64,000 nucleotides of DNA from Pseudoscleropodium purum (Eukaryota; Streptophyta; Bryopsida; Hypnales; Brachytheciaceae): positions 4,154,001-4,218,000 of the forward strand of contig OZ017797.1 in the NCBI GenBank assembly GCA_963969395.1, in the 5' to 3' direction. How positions within the stretch are numbered: position 1 is the stretch's first letter; each line of letters opens with the position of its first letter. Positions 24,251-35,031 of this stretch are shown here, in pieces. The notes beneath the pieces are model-generated. The model worked only from the letters and a program-made list of their open reading frames with translations, was not told the origin of the DNA and searched no databases. The position numbers were made by a program, and so were the translations under genes.

Positions 24251-24540
24251 CTACTTAGTAGCAGAGAGGGCATTCATGCCCCCAACCTTCTCACTCACGG
24301 GATCCACATAAAATCCCATATCGTGATGATAAAACCGGGAAAAGATTTTCCCAGCATCCTCTCTACCAAAGTCCTCGACCAAGGCTACAAAGACACGCTG
24401 AGCACAAAGCTCCTCATCTACGTGCCTCTCCAAACGAAAAAGCAACTCCGCTTCCTTGCTCTCTGTGAGATGTGGCACCGCTGCCCCCTGACCATCAGAG
24501 TCTGCCCCCAGCACGTGTGGCTGGTCACGCGAACGGCGCT
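24251..24540 (-). pseudogene. linker between methyltransferase and reverse transcriptase
   Basis: Continues the frame of the methyltransferase C-terminus for about 95 codons, rich in charged residues (for example 'ESKEAELLFRLERHVDEEL' and 'FVALVEDFGREDAGKIF'), and ends in a TAG at 24251. No domain recognised. The same frame reopens into the reverse transcriptase. Confidence 0.6.
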
Positions 24541-25531
24541 GAAAGGCAAAATAGAGGCCACAAATCCAAACAAGAGTGTTGAGGTCAATAGCTTGACCCA
24601 ACAAATAACAACGTTGGCCCTCAGAGAGATCCGGTGCCGTAGTGGTGCCTGTCAAAAAGCCCATGGCCCGCTCCGTCTCATTGGCAGAAGGCTCCTCGTA
24701 AGTTTGGGAAGTAGAGTCCCAAACCATACCCGGACCGCGTGTCCTAAAGGCAAAAGACCCAGGGTAGCACATCAATGTGGAAAATGCCCCCCGTGTGAAA
24801 CCAACGCGGTTCACCACAGCCAAAGGTGGCTCATCATCCTTGGTAACCTCTGTGGAAACACGATGGTCGTCCAACATGTCATCCACCTCACGCCGCAGGG
24901 TCGCTGCACTTGTGCAAGTGCAGAGGTGAGCGTTGCCGATGATGCCAAGTTGGTCCAAATCCAACATGGCCGATGGGCGTAAGAGCCCAACGCCGCGGCA
25001 TCAACATACGTGGGGGGACCAAGAAGGTGATGGATGTATGCCCCATCCTCACGCACCTTCGTCTATGTATCCCCCAATGGAGGTACATTCTCAAAAATGT
25101 ACCCCAGTGGGCAGTGGCATCGATTGGTGGGTAATCCACCACTGGATGAGCCTAAGCAAATCCGCAAAGAGCCCCGCCCGTGGATCATCCAAGCCGCATC
25201 CACTGCCCGCCCGTGAATGGCCTTGGCAAGGCCATCCGGCAATCACCAAGTCCACGTGACCCAATCGGCGAAGATCATCCTCACTAATCAAGGTCACATC
25301 ACGTGGCAATTTACCAAAACACCCTCGAATCGCAGAAGGTGGTAACTGCTCTGGATACAACGCCAAAAGACGTTGGATGTGATGGTGAGCGGCACGGTTG
25401 GCCGCAAAGCCACTATCCACATGAATGTACTGTCGTACTTTGAGCCCGGCTTCTAACACCGCCGCTAGCCCTCTACCAATGCCGGCAAAGAGCTCCAAGA
25501 GGGTAATACCCTCATTTGGTGGACGCCACTA
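24540..25531 (-). pseudogene. C5-cytosine DNA methyltransferase domain inside the retrotransposon, broken
   Basis: From 25498 the frame reads ELFAGIGRGLAAVLEAG (motif I, AdoMet binding), then an acidic-tip segment (YIHVDSG), then DLVIAGWPCQGHSRAG (motif IV; the PCQ catalytic cysteine is intact). A frameshift near 25100 follows. In the next frame are FENVPPLG (motif VI, ENV) and, after a TAG at 25063, YVDAAALGSYAHRPCWIWTN (motif VIII-like). A further shift near 24920 leads to the C-terminal part with ERAMGFLTG (motif IX-like) and LLGQAIDLN (motif X-like). All core motifs are present in the right order, so a whole catalytic domain of about 320 residues was carried. It lies between protease and reverse transcriptase in the same polyprotein. 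Known enzymes of this fold methylate C5 of cytosine in DNA. The target-recognition part is short. Methylation specificity cannot be read from sequence. Confidence 0.88.
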
Positions 25532-25567
25532 AATAGTGCGAGCCAAAAATGGGGTAGAAGAATACTC

Positions 25568-26798
25568 TCAATAATGCGAAGCATCCAAAGTATCAACAAT
25601 CTCCCGACTGCGGCGAGTGAGCTCCAATTGAGTCCCCCAAGGTGGAACCGGATCCTTGCAATGATGTGGAGGGATCTGTGGTGGTACGTGCTCCCGTGAT
25701 TTGGCTACCCCTAACATAAAAGCATATGTCTCCTCTAAAAGCGTAGAACCACATGGCAAATCGGATGCCAAAGCGCTGCACCCAAACATAGCATCCGCCG
25801 TAGGAGTCACTGTGCTAGATGCGAAGACAATGGGGATAAGCTCCTTGTTGCCATCACCGGCAAACCACCCAAGCCTGATCCAAGCCTCCTCTGTCCAGTT
25901 ATCCACCCCAAAGCCGAGTAGATAAAGTGCCTGCTGACCCACCAAAATGTCGTAGTTGGTGGCACCAGTCACAACGCACTAAAGAGAGACATGTGAAAAC
26001 AATGGACCAAATCCACGCCAAACATCAACTGTAATGGATTTTGGGTGTACCCCATGGCCTTCTCCGTTCCCCCAACCGATGTGACAATTGTGAATGGGCA
26101 AGCTCGAGGTCTAAAGCACCTAGATCCAAATCTTGGGCTAGTTGTTTGCCAATCATCACTGGCTGAGCCCCGGAATCCAATATAACACGTAGGGGGGTAG
26201 CTCGAGTGGGGTTGCCATCCGTACAGCCAACCACCATGACTCCGTTGTCATTCACCAAACGTATCACCCCTGGACATACACTACGTCGCTCCCGTGCCGA
26301 CCGGGCTGCAACATCAGACAAATAAGCCAGTCCAAAGATCAAGGACTGATCCTTGGATGACTCCTCCATAGGTGTGGAAGTGGCATTGGCCTCAAACGCA
26401 GAAATAGCCTCCGCCGCCAACTTGGCCCGCATTGCCACCAAATCCTCCTCAGTGGATGGAGCCGTCATTGCTTGTGACACCTCCAACGACGGAATGGGCA
26501 CCTTGCCTTCCAACATACTACCCGCCAAGTAGAATACACCGGATGGTTGAAAATCCAATGTGAGAAAGTCCACGCCAGCAAACACCGGCAACTGCAACAT
26601 CTTATACGCCAAGGTGTGTGCAGCATCTCCACGACTAGAAGAAACCGGTGGGACCGGATTCGATGTGGGAGCGGCAGTAGAAGAAGCCGCATCCATGATG
26701 CTAAACGAAAGAGGTAGCCGGGACTGACCAATGTGGTCCGGCAAACCCACATGGCGTGAACGATTACTACTACCTAGCACAATGAAAGAGGGTGCCAC
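25568..26798 (-). pseudogene. retropepsin-type aspartic protease region, frameshifted
   Basis: Continues in the gag frame after the stop at 26802. The active-site motif is in 'LRVILDSGAQPVMIG' (DSGA, about 26160-26200), followed by hydrophobic sequence. The frame is lost near 26100 and again near 25990, where about 120 bases are in another frame and then the reading returns in 'VTGATNYDILVGQQALYLLG' (25972 onward). That latter part is a conserved stretch between protease and the next domain in related elements and contains a tryptophan-rich block (DNWTEEAWIRLGW). It ends in a TGA at 25568. The protease would have processed the polyprotein; as it stands it cannot be made in one piece. Confidence 0.8.
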
Positions 26799-26801
26799 CG
26801 C

Positions 26802-28244
26802 CTATGCAATGGTCTGAGCACGAGTGGCAACCACTGCCACCACCTCCCCTGAAGCACCATACAAGTAGCGATCTAGGGCTACAGATGAGCCCTGACCCCT
26901 CACCGCAGGCCGTGTGTCGGCCACTTGCCCCAGAAAAGCCATCGCACTCATCTGCTTCTTTAGCTCCGCCAATTCGGCTTGAAGTGATTTCACAGCCTCT
27001 GATCCGCCACCTGAAGACGTCGGGTGCTTCTCAAGATGAAGAATGAAGCAATTCTCATCATTGTGGCCGAGCTTGCCACAATGAAAGCATGTCACAAGCT
27101 TCTTCCCCTTGCCTCCAGTCTTCTCCGCAGGTTTGGCCGCCTCGGTCTTGGGCTTGGTCTTCCCCGCCCCTGCCCCCTTCTTCTTGGGACAATTGGGGTC
27201 CCCTTTGGTGTGACCGGCCTCTCCACAAGCCCAACAATACACAACCTTTTCAGATTGTACCTCCGCCAAACTACTTGTAGCTATAGCAAGCTTCTTGGGC
27301 TTGGGAGCCTCTAAAAACAACGTGACCAAGTCTGTGGCCTCACTCACGCCTAATGCCCGGTCAAGCGCTTCCACCTCGGCGAACGCTTGAGCCAAGGTCA
27401 CGTTGCCGCCGTATTGGAAGAGGAGGTGTGGGCTGATCAACTCAACCATCCGCTTGTCTAGCTTGGAGATAAAAATCTTCACAAGCTGACTTTCCGTGAA
27501 CACATCACCAGCCTCCATTGACAACCATGACAATCGAGTATACATAGTGTGTGGGGTATCCTCCTTCTCATGGCAGAAATCCTGGATGCGGCGCATCTAA
27601 TCACGCCGAAAACCCCCATACTTCATCTCCAAATGCGCCATAAATTGCGCCAGAGGATTGAAGCAAGGCGGAGGACTGACTGCCTTCAATGCCGCCCGTG
27701 TGGCTTGAGCCAAATGTGACATGGCCCCCAAGACGGAACCCTCCTCATCTTTAGGCAGATCGCCAAAAGAAGGAGCTCGGGCAACCGCAGCCTCCTTGAA
27801 TGCAGTCACCAACTCCACACAATCACGCCAATAGTCCTCAACTGGGGGCAATTCCTCTGCGTGCGATGCAATCCACCTCCCGTATGTCTGAAGTGCCTCT
27901 AGCTCCAAATGTTGTGGCAACAACTCAAACGCGTACCAATCGTTGAACGACAGTGTCCACTGGCGCTTCTCCTTCATCCATGTCTGGAATCAGAGTTGCC
28001 AATCGAGCAAGGAGATACCCCCAGCCCGTCCCAAGAACCTGTCTCGCACAACATGACGAAAATCATCCTCCATGTCGCCAAACGTGTCCACACTCCAAAC
28101 TCGAAGCCTATGATCGGTATCCAACGCCGAAACAGGCTCAAAAGCCTCGTCGGTATCCAACCCTGGCCCAAAGTCTGCGGTGGAAACACTTTCCGGGTGG
28201 TCTGGTGAGGGGGAGTGGTAATACCGACTTCTGGTACTCATCAT
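26802..28244 (-). pseudogene. gag: retrotransposon gag (capsid/nucleocapsid), broken
   Basis: Reads from the ATG at 28244 in one frame, with in-frame stops at 27990 (TGA), 27597 (TAG) and 26802 (TAG). The middle has helical capsid-like sequence (WTLSFNDWYAFELLP, FMAHLEMKYGGF, and a region around 'FISKLDKRMVELI'). The C-terminal third has two zinc knuckles: CWACGEAGHTKGDPNC (spacing 2-4-6, slightly long) and CFHCGKLGHNDENC (the classical 2-4-4), separated by a Lys-rich linker, then a short coiled-coil-like Leu/Lys stretch. In the family this protein packages the RNA into particles. The frame continues without a shift into the protease, so gag-pol was probably a single polyprotein. Confidence 0.88.
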
Positions 28245-29101
28245 AAACAGCAACCACCAAGGAAACTATGTACGGGTACTATCTAAAAGGTAAGGGTACG
28301 GACGGGCAACCTGCACCTGCAAAATCACCAAGCTATATGGATCATTGGTCATCACCTCCGGCTACCACAGATCCAACCACAACCCCCCACATAAAAAGGT
28401 CTTGCCGGCCATTAACCCGACTTCACCCCTACAATACCCTATCACAATCTGAGACAACAAGAAATGGAGCCACCGGAAAACACCGGCAACAAGCCCGCAA
28501 CACAGGGGAGGTACCGCACAAGAATCCAGAAATCAAAACCAGATCCTCTCCCCCAACAACATAAAAGCAGAATTGACAAAAGAATTAGAGCCACTGGCAC
28601 GCGCCTGCAGTGGATAATCCCAAGTCGCAATATCTGCAAAGTAAGAGAAACACCAAAGATGTTCCCCAAATGTCTAAAACTAAGGAGGAGATGGAATCCT
28701 ATGGTCGCGGTGTTCACAAACACTAATCCCCCATTACTTAGCAAAACAATGGGTGATAACGCGATAAAATGTCAATCTAACACTAGAATTGGATAAATGA
28801 CGAGATACTCAAACTATGGGCACAAATTTCACTCACAAGCGAGTAAAATTGCCCTCACAAACTACCTCCAAAGTTTGACACTAAACTTTTCTTTTTTTTT
28901 AATTTTAAAAAGGCACATAAAAATGTGATTTTTCAAAGTTTTGAAAACTAAATTTTCTTTTCACCACTAGGCTTACAATCCCCCCACGAACTCAAATCTG
29001 CAGACGGAATTCGAAAATAACAAAAATTGCAAAAGTCGGAATGGGACTTCCAATTGGACTTGCAAAAGTCGGAATTGGAATTGCAAAAGTCTTTGTCAAG
29101 T
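28245..29101 (-). other. retrotransposon 5' leader (non-coding)
   Basis: Between the gag start and the right LTR. No family-like frame on the minus strand. Contains AT-rich sequence and three short direct repeats near 29018-29090. A primer-binding site should lie next to the LTR, but the sequence there does not match a tRNA 3' end that I recognise. Confidence 0.5.
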
Positions 29102-29457
29102 GAGTATGGTGCAAATCACAAGAATAGTCAAGCGGCACGCACTCCACAAAGGGAGAATCAACGAGTGTAAGAAGTATGAGAGAATGCGGAGCCTTCACTA
29201 ATGACAAACAATCACTTACAAACAACGGTAATCACTAACACTCTCTAACTCACTCACAAAGCTTAACTTGACAAAGACGTCAAGTCAAGCACGTGTGCGC
29301 CACTATACACACACACAAAACCCTAACGGATTAAACTCATCCGTAGGATGAATGAGGTGTGCCGGCCGCACGTCCCACACACATGTAGATTAGCAACAAC
29401 TAACCTACGCTAAAACACTACGATGTGGAGAGGTCCCCGACGCCACATCCCGTGACA
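29102..29457 (-). repeat. right (5') LTR, lacking part A
   Basis: 356-bp copy of the B part of the left LTR (from 'gagtatg' to 'cccgtgaca'), about 95% identical with mostly transition differences and one short indel. The 106-bp A part that should precede it on the plus strand is missing. Its left edge coincides with the A/B boundary at which the 20687-20792 copy stops. Short direct repeats ('ttgcaaaagtcggaat', about 29018-29090) lie just inside it. Confidence 0.8.
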
Positions 29458-32400
29458 AGACACCATGGGCAAGGCCTAAGAGTCTAATCCCCCATCTTGG
29501 CATAGTTGACTGATTTACAACCACTAGGCGCAACAAATGTAGTTGGTTTTCCCTCAACTTGTGGCATACAATGAAATTTGGATAGAACTCAAAGTTAGCT
29601 ATTTTGGCTTTATTTTTGTGTTTTTTTGTTGACAAAGTTGTTCACAGTGGTGCATCATTGTAGTGAATTGTGGGTTGAATTTTAAATTACTCAAAATGTA
29701 GGGCATAGGTTGTGCCTCATGGTCCAGCTATAGGAAGAGGATCCCTAGATCAATAGTGCATGCCACTTCTATCGGGCACGAGAGACAATTTTTGTTGTGG
29801 AGATTTCATCACCCCACAAACACGATGCTCTAACGATTGATGTGAAATAATGACCCTAATGATAAATAAAGGCTAGCTTCCATGTATAACAATACCTAAT
29901 TAAGCCCACCAATCAACATTAGAATGGAAGTCTGATTTTTTTGGAGTTCCCATTTCAACATTAATTGGTGGGCTTCATCAATGCCAATTCCACATGGAAG
30001 CCAACCCTAATTGAGTATTAGATAACAATGCAACTTTCTCATGAGTGTAGAATGTCTTAGTTTGGGTTTTATAATTTTTTGTTTGGACATTTTAGCAACT
30101 TTAGCAAATGTTTTAAGGATTGAAATGTTGGACATTTGTAGATAGAGACACAATTGGATTCAAGATTGACAATGTATATAGACATCCTCATATGTGTCGC
30201 TTATGTTTTTCCAGCTACATGTAATATGTCTACAATGGAATATAATTCATTGATAAACCATAGTCAATTGCACAACATTTTCTATAGATGGATACTCATT
30301 AGATGAGATTCACATTTTCAATGAGCCCATGAATTCTCTAGGTTCCCAAACTATGGGAACTTGGCTATAACAACTCTTTGACATGGCAGAACAACTGCCA
30401 TGGTAGATTATTTATTTATTTATTTATTTATTTTTTTAAATTATTATTTATTCTAGCCAACAATAACTAATTCGTATCATGGAAAATGGGCTTGAATCCC
30501 CCCTCTAATGCCCCCCAAAAACATCTAATTAGTAACTATATGTTAAACCTTTTCTTACAATAGAAAATGTTTTATGCTCTAAGAAGAGTGCAGTTAAATT
30601 TTTAATGTCAATAAAACCAAGGATTCATTATTTAATCTCCTCAAAGCTAACCAATGGAATACAAGGGCTAAAATGATCAATTTGATTGATCATATTGTAA
30701 AAAAAATTCTTTGGATAGATTCAACTTTGATGTAATTAGAATTAGCAAAAGACTTTGCAAAGTCACATATTGATGTTAACTTTCATGTATGAGGAAAAAT
30801 AAAACTGAATGATACAAAGTGTCCATATGACTCACTTAATTGATTACAACATTATGAGGACTAATTTGGGCCATTAGATCCTTTAAAGAACACCCCTTAA
30901 TGATCAAGGGTACAAATTTAAAACAACATATAAATGCATCATGTCTCAACATAGAGAATTTTGTTTTTCTTTTAAAATCAATTTTAGAAGAAAAAAACTT
31001 GTTTTGAGTTTTGGTTTGTATACTAGTAGATATAACTAATGGATTGGATTCTACAAAATAAATTTTTGTTGTGAAGTCATCACTAATTTTTATTTAAAAA
31101 AAAATTTAAGTAAATATTTATAATTTTGGAATTTGAATTGCTATCAGTCCTTAAAATGTTTAATAGAATCTTCTAACTCCTAATTATAACAAATTTATAT
31201 ATATATTAAAAACACCCAATGGTTGTATAGGATAAATTTAGAAATATATAATCCAAATTTGTTTCCCAATTAATGAACATTACTTCATTTGAAGCTAAGA
31301 GTCATGGATAAAATCCTCATATCTATGTAGTAAGCTAAATAAGTAATTGACACCTTCTAAAAGACTAGAATAGTGTATTTAAGTGAACAAAGATCTATAA
31401 AGTTCAAGACCTAAATCATTCTTGGTGTAAATTAGACCTTGCCATCATGTAGTTCTAAATCAAGTAATAAAAATACTTAGTTGCTTTAAACTACAATTAG
31501 AAAACCTTGGTATAAAAAGGCTCTTATTGCTTCTTCATCCAAAATTCTATGTTCTAGGGGATCTTTCATAGTGATAACCAAAGATTATTATTGAAATTTT
31601 AGCTAAACATTGCAAAGTAGAAATATGAAAAGGATATAATCTACTAAATTGAACAATTTTTGTGAATATTCTAATATATTTGGGGGAAATATTCATAAGT
31701 GTACAATGGTATAATTGAGGATATGAGTGTATTAATCAATTTAACCCTAAGTGACCAAAAATTTATTTTATAATAGTTTTTTGACATTGTTAGATGTCTA
31801 ATTTTTTAAATAAATTTAATTGATTCATCCTTAGTTGCTACATTGTACAAAGAATATTTTTGTGGTCAATTCTTTCATATAAAAAAGTAGAAAGTATACT
31901 ATACAAATCATCAAAGAAGGCATTCTTCACATTAGTTACTACATGTATACAAGGGGTAATTTTGAAGGTCTATAAAGTAATACACTTGAAATATAAATCT
32001 TTTAAAATACATTTTTGAGAATTAAAGAATGTTTTCTCAAATGATTTTTTAAGTCCTTATTTTACTTACAAGACTTTTAAATATTTGATTGCTAGCAATT
32101 TAAATGGCACCCAATTGTTTGAACTCACCTAATTTTCTAAGACCCATTCTCAATGTTCCCCCCAACTATAAAACATTCTTACTATAAATTTTTATACTAT
32201 CAAACAAATATAATAATGCTTTCCTATGTCAACTATTTCCTCATTTTTTCAACTAAAAATGTATAGACAATTTAAAACATCACGAAAACATAATTTTTAT
32301 CAAAGTTTTACTTCAATAGATCTTCAAAATTAAAACACTTCTACCTTTGTTTGAAGAAAATCTATAGTGATGTTTACAATAGTGTAGCCATAGTTTCTAA

Positions 32401-32640
32401 TGATCATACCTAACCAAGCACATCAATTTTTCATTGATGCAAACTTCAAAATTGAACAAGTATTGAAAAAGTCATGCTTTACTATAGCAAATCTATTTTT
32501 TATTTAAATTCCATACTCCTTGAACATCATGTAAGGTAGGAGGTCCATAAAGTGATTTGGTTTTACACGTGTCCCTTATCTCAGAATGTGACATTTTCCT
32601 TGAAACATCTATGATTGTCATTAATGGAATAGATATACTT
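29458..32640. other. AT-rich intergenic DNA
   Basis: No gene recognised. Contains a (TTTA)n run near 30407-30433 and the foldback at 29871-30006. Otherwise featureless AT-rich sequence with only short chance frames. Confidence 0.55.
29871..30006. repeat. imperfect hairpin, ~60-nt arms
   Basis: 29871-29930 and about 29947-30006 are imperfect reverse complements: 'agcttccatgt' pairs with 'acatggaagcc', and 'aagcccaccaat' with 'attggtgggctt'. The predicted transcript is a single hairpin of about 135 nt with bulges, the size of a plant miRNA precursor or a short MITE. No expression evidence can be given. Confidence 0.5.
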
Positions 32641-32648
32641 AACTCTAA

Positions 32649-32968
32649 GGGCCGCTTCACACATGGGCCCAAGGTTGAGAGTTCGTTGGCCTCCACCGAT
32701 CAAATTTTAAAAAAACCCAACTTTGGCCTCTCAACCCTTCATACAAAGTGGCACAATCCAAAGTCCGTCATCCTCCAAAGCTCCTACATGGCAATGGCCT
32801 CACGACGGACTCTCAACCAAAGTTTGGGTCGCCACAAAGTGGCCACCCAAACTTTGGTCAAAAGTCCGACCAATTGTTCATTTATTGCCCATTTCTTTGG
32901 ACTCTCACCCAAAGTTTGGCCATGAACTCCCACGGCCTCTCGACTTGGTCGGCCCACATGTGAAGCGC
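32649..32968. mobile_element. 320-bp MITE-like foldback with CTCTAA target duplication
   Basis: GC-richer island in AT-rich DNA. Terminal inverted repeats: left 'gggccgcttcacacatgggcc', right complement 'ggcgcttcacatgtgggcc'. Flanked by a direct CTCTAA at 32643-32648 and 32969-32974. The interior is itself largely palindromic: 'accaaagtttgggt' and 'acccaaactttggt' flank 'cgccacaaagtggcc' near 32815-32860. It has no coding capacity. The class is uncertain because a 6-bp duplication and this terminus do not clearly match a superfamily. Confidence 0.7.
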
Positions 32969-32979
32969 CTCTAAAGTGC

Positions 32980-33475
32980 TTTGGCTTCCATATTCTTGGT
33001 GATGAACAGAGGGCTTGCAAGCAATGTAGAGTCTAACTAACTTCTCACACATCCAATGTAATACTTAAATCTTGAAAAGCATTAGAAGAGTTTTTTGGGA
33101 GCAAGAGGGTCATTTGAGGCTTATGTTCTCCGTAGTTCCCCCTATAGTTAAAGGATGCCAGATTGTCACAATTTTTTTTGATAAAAAAATATTGAAAATT
33201 CTTAAAATTTTTAAAAAAAAAAGTTGAAAAAATATTTAAAAGATGACATGGCAGTCATTCTACAATGTCATACAACAACTGTCGTGATTTCCAACGGGCT
33301 GAGAAACTGCAAAACTCACTACCCTCCAAACTAGATAAATTTCTTCTAATGGACAACCTTCCTTAATGACCAATTTCATGAAATTGTTGTAAATGATATT
33401 TCTGTAAACAACAAATATATAAATAAAAATGTCCAAAAACAATCAGAAAAAGGATGGAGATATTAAGGGGTTAAA
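32980..33475 (+). repeat. dispersed repeat, related copy in GDSL intron 2
   Basis: Starts 'tccatattcttggtgatgaacagag' and ends in 'aaggggttaaaagg'. The outer parts match 54965-55175 in the same order (a block around 'cttccttaatgaccaatttc' and one around 'aatgatatttctgtaaa'). The middle (33085-33320) is absent there and instead resembles 1085-1440. A composite interspersed repeat, unclassified. Confidence 0.5.
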
Positions 33476-33479
33476 AGGA

Positions 33480-35030
33480 CAATTTCTAGACCTCCTACTT
33501 TAGGATTGTAGGGCCTCCCTTTTGTCTTGTGCACAATGACTGACTAATTTTTCATCCACGCAATGTGAACAGAATAGTCTGGATTCACGCCACTAAACTT
33601 GTACTCTCATTTGTCACGGTGCCGGCTTTTTCCTGTCCAATTATCTTATTGATACAGGTACCCTTATTGGTACAAGTCACTGTAGTAGGATTCCAAGCAG
33701 ACAGCAGCTGTCTTTGGATATCATTCATATAATTTAAGGTAGCACAATTGCGAATATATTATAATGCGGCAATCATCCAATTTTCAACTTCATATCCAAT
33801 TACTGCACATTTGGTAGCAGGCAGTAACTGCCTCTTTTGAATGCATTTTGAGTGCATAGTTCAGGGTTGACTCCACATTCAGTTTTAGGGCAACATCCGC
33901 AATGCTGGGCTCTTGGTGTCCGTTACAAATAAAGGTATAGGTAGCTGAAAACGTCCTTATACTCAATGGCATCCGTTTCTAGGAAGGGGAGTCAATTCAG
34001 AACATACATGTAGACATACCAAACAAAGCTTATTAATTGTTGATCGACATGATAAGCCATGTATGATTCACTTAGATTTGCGTTTCAAAATTCTTCTTCC
34101 TTCTTAGAAAGGGATGCCATTGGGTACAAAGATGCCATTGGGTGTCTCTACCTTAGTCATGATACAATTGGTGTAAACTATAAAGTCCTAGATGAAGTGG
34201 GCATCAAAGAAATTGTTGCTTTTTGTTACTATGCCTAATTACTATTATTAAAATTGAATTCAAATTTTCATTGATTTTCTTGTGGAAAAGTGAAAAAAGA
34301 TTTGAACTCACCAAAGAATGCAACATTTGGATACCATTTTCTTTAAGTTATAGAGGGTTAAATATTTTTTTCCTGATAGATTGATTTTAGAATCATTTTT
34401 CTTCAACATAGGTACATATCAATTTTGGAGATTCGTTTGAGAGTGATGATAGCAGTTTTGGACAATGGTATATTTGGAAGGGGGGAAGGGGGGGGGGGGG
34501 GTAGCTAAACAACCATTCATAATTTGATACATACTTTCATCCATAATTTGATGTAGAGATGTAACCTTGTGTCTTTGAGAGTGTAGAATTAGATATACGG
34601 AGTACTAGTTGTACAACCATTGCAAAAGTGTACAACAACAATTTTGTCGTATATGTTTATGTACACATGTTTTTGTTTTTGTTTGTTTGTTTTTTGATTA
34701 CATGGACACTTTTGTGCACATATTTGTTTGCAAGAAACAAAGGAAAGTAATGTGTGCATGATGAATCACAAGAATGCTCATCACACTCTAAATTTTCATT
34801 CATTTGTGAACATTAGATGTAATAATTGGATGATATTTCATGAAAACATGATAGATTTTGTAATGCTCAAAAAATCAACTAATGATGGATGTTTAGGAAA
34901 TATTTGAATTGACAATTTTGTTGGTTTGGGATTGGCTTCATTAGTGTAAAAACACCTACATCCAACTAGAGTTCAGTACCCAACTTGTAAGACACTAGTA
35001 TTTTGAACGGCAAATAGGGAATGATTTGTG
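33480..35030. other. intergenic DNA
   Basis: No gene recognised. A minus-strand frame at 33790-33972 has somewhat protein-like sequence (SIADVALKLNVESTLNYALK) in a GC-richer patch, but it is only 60 codons and has no identified continuation. A G-run (about 34480-34501) and T/G-rich repeats near 34670 are also present. Confidence 0.45.
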
Positions 35031-35031
35031 G

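Larger units (their letters stand above)
20219..29457 (-). mobile_element. Ty3/gypsy-type LTR retrotransposon with DNA methyltransferase and PHD finger (defective)
   Basis: 9.2-kb element, transcription from right to left. Domain order 5' to 3': gag with two CCHC knuckles, retropepsin, C5-DNA methyltransferase, reverse transcriptase, RNase H, integrase, PHD finger. RT before integrase makes it Ty3/gypsy-like. LTR material is at both ends, and short matching flanks (AAGAC at 20214-20218 and at 29457-29461, overlapping the LTR end by one base) suggest a target duplication. The polyprotein was probably one frame. It now has in-frame stops at 27990, 27597, 26802, 25568, 25529, 25063, 24251, 22223, 21866, 21773 and 21743, and frameshifts near 26100, 25990, 25100 and 24920. 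The two LTR copies differ at roughly 15 positions over 356 bp, nearly all transitions. No primer-binding site complementary to a tRNA was recognised next to the right LTR. Not mobile by itself. Confidence 0.93.

Noticed and set aside
24248..24982. 244-codon plus-strand frame opposite the methyltransferase
   Set aside because: It is the antisense shadow of the element's pol frame; no domain was seen in its own reading.
20793..29101. A separate nested element with its own TGTC...GTCA LTRs inside the outer LTRs
   Set aside because: The body does begin TGTCCCC and end TTTGTCA, but I find no repeated sequence between its two ends and no matching target duplication, so separate LTRs are not supported.
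32557..32925. 122-codon plus-strand frame
   Set aside because: It falls inside the palindromic MITE at 32649-32968; frames on both strands mirror one another because of the inverted repeats.
33790..33972. 60-codon minus-strand frame with protein-like sequence
   Set aside because: Too short, with no continuation or recognised family; kept only as a note in the intergenic entry.
34480..34501. Poly-G run as a G-quadruplex regulatory site
   Set aside because: An isolated homopolymer in gene-free DNA; nothing ties it to a function.
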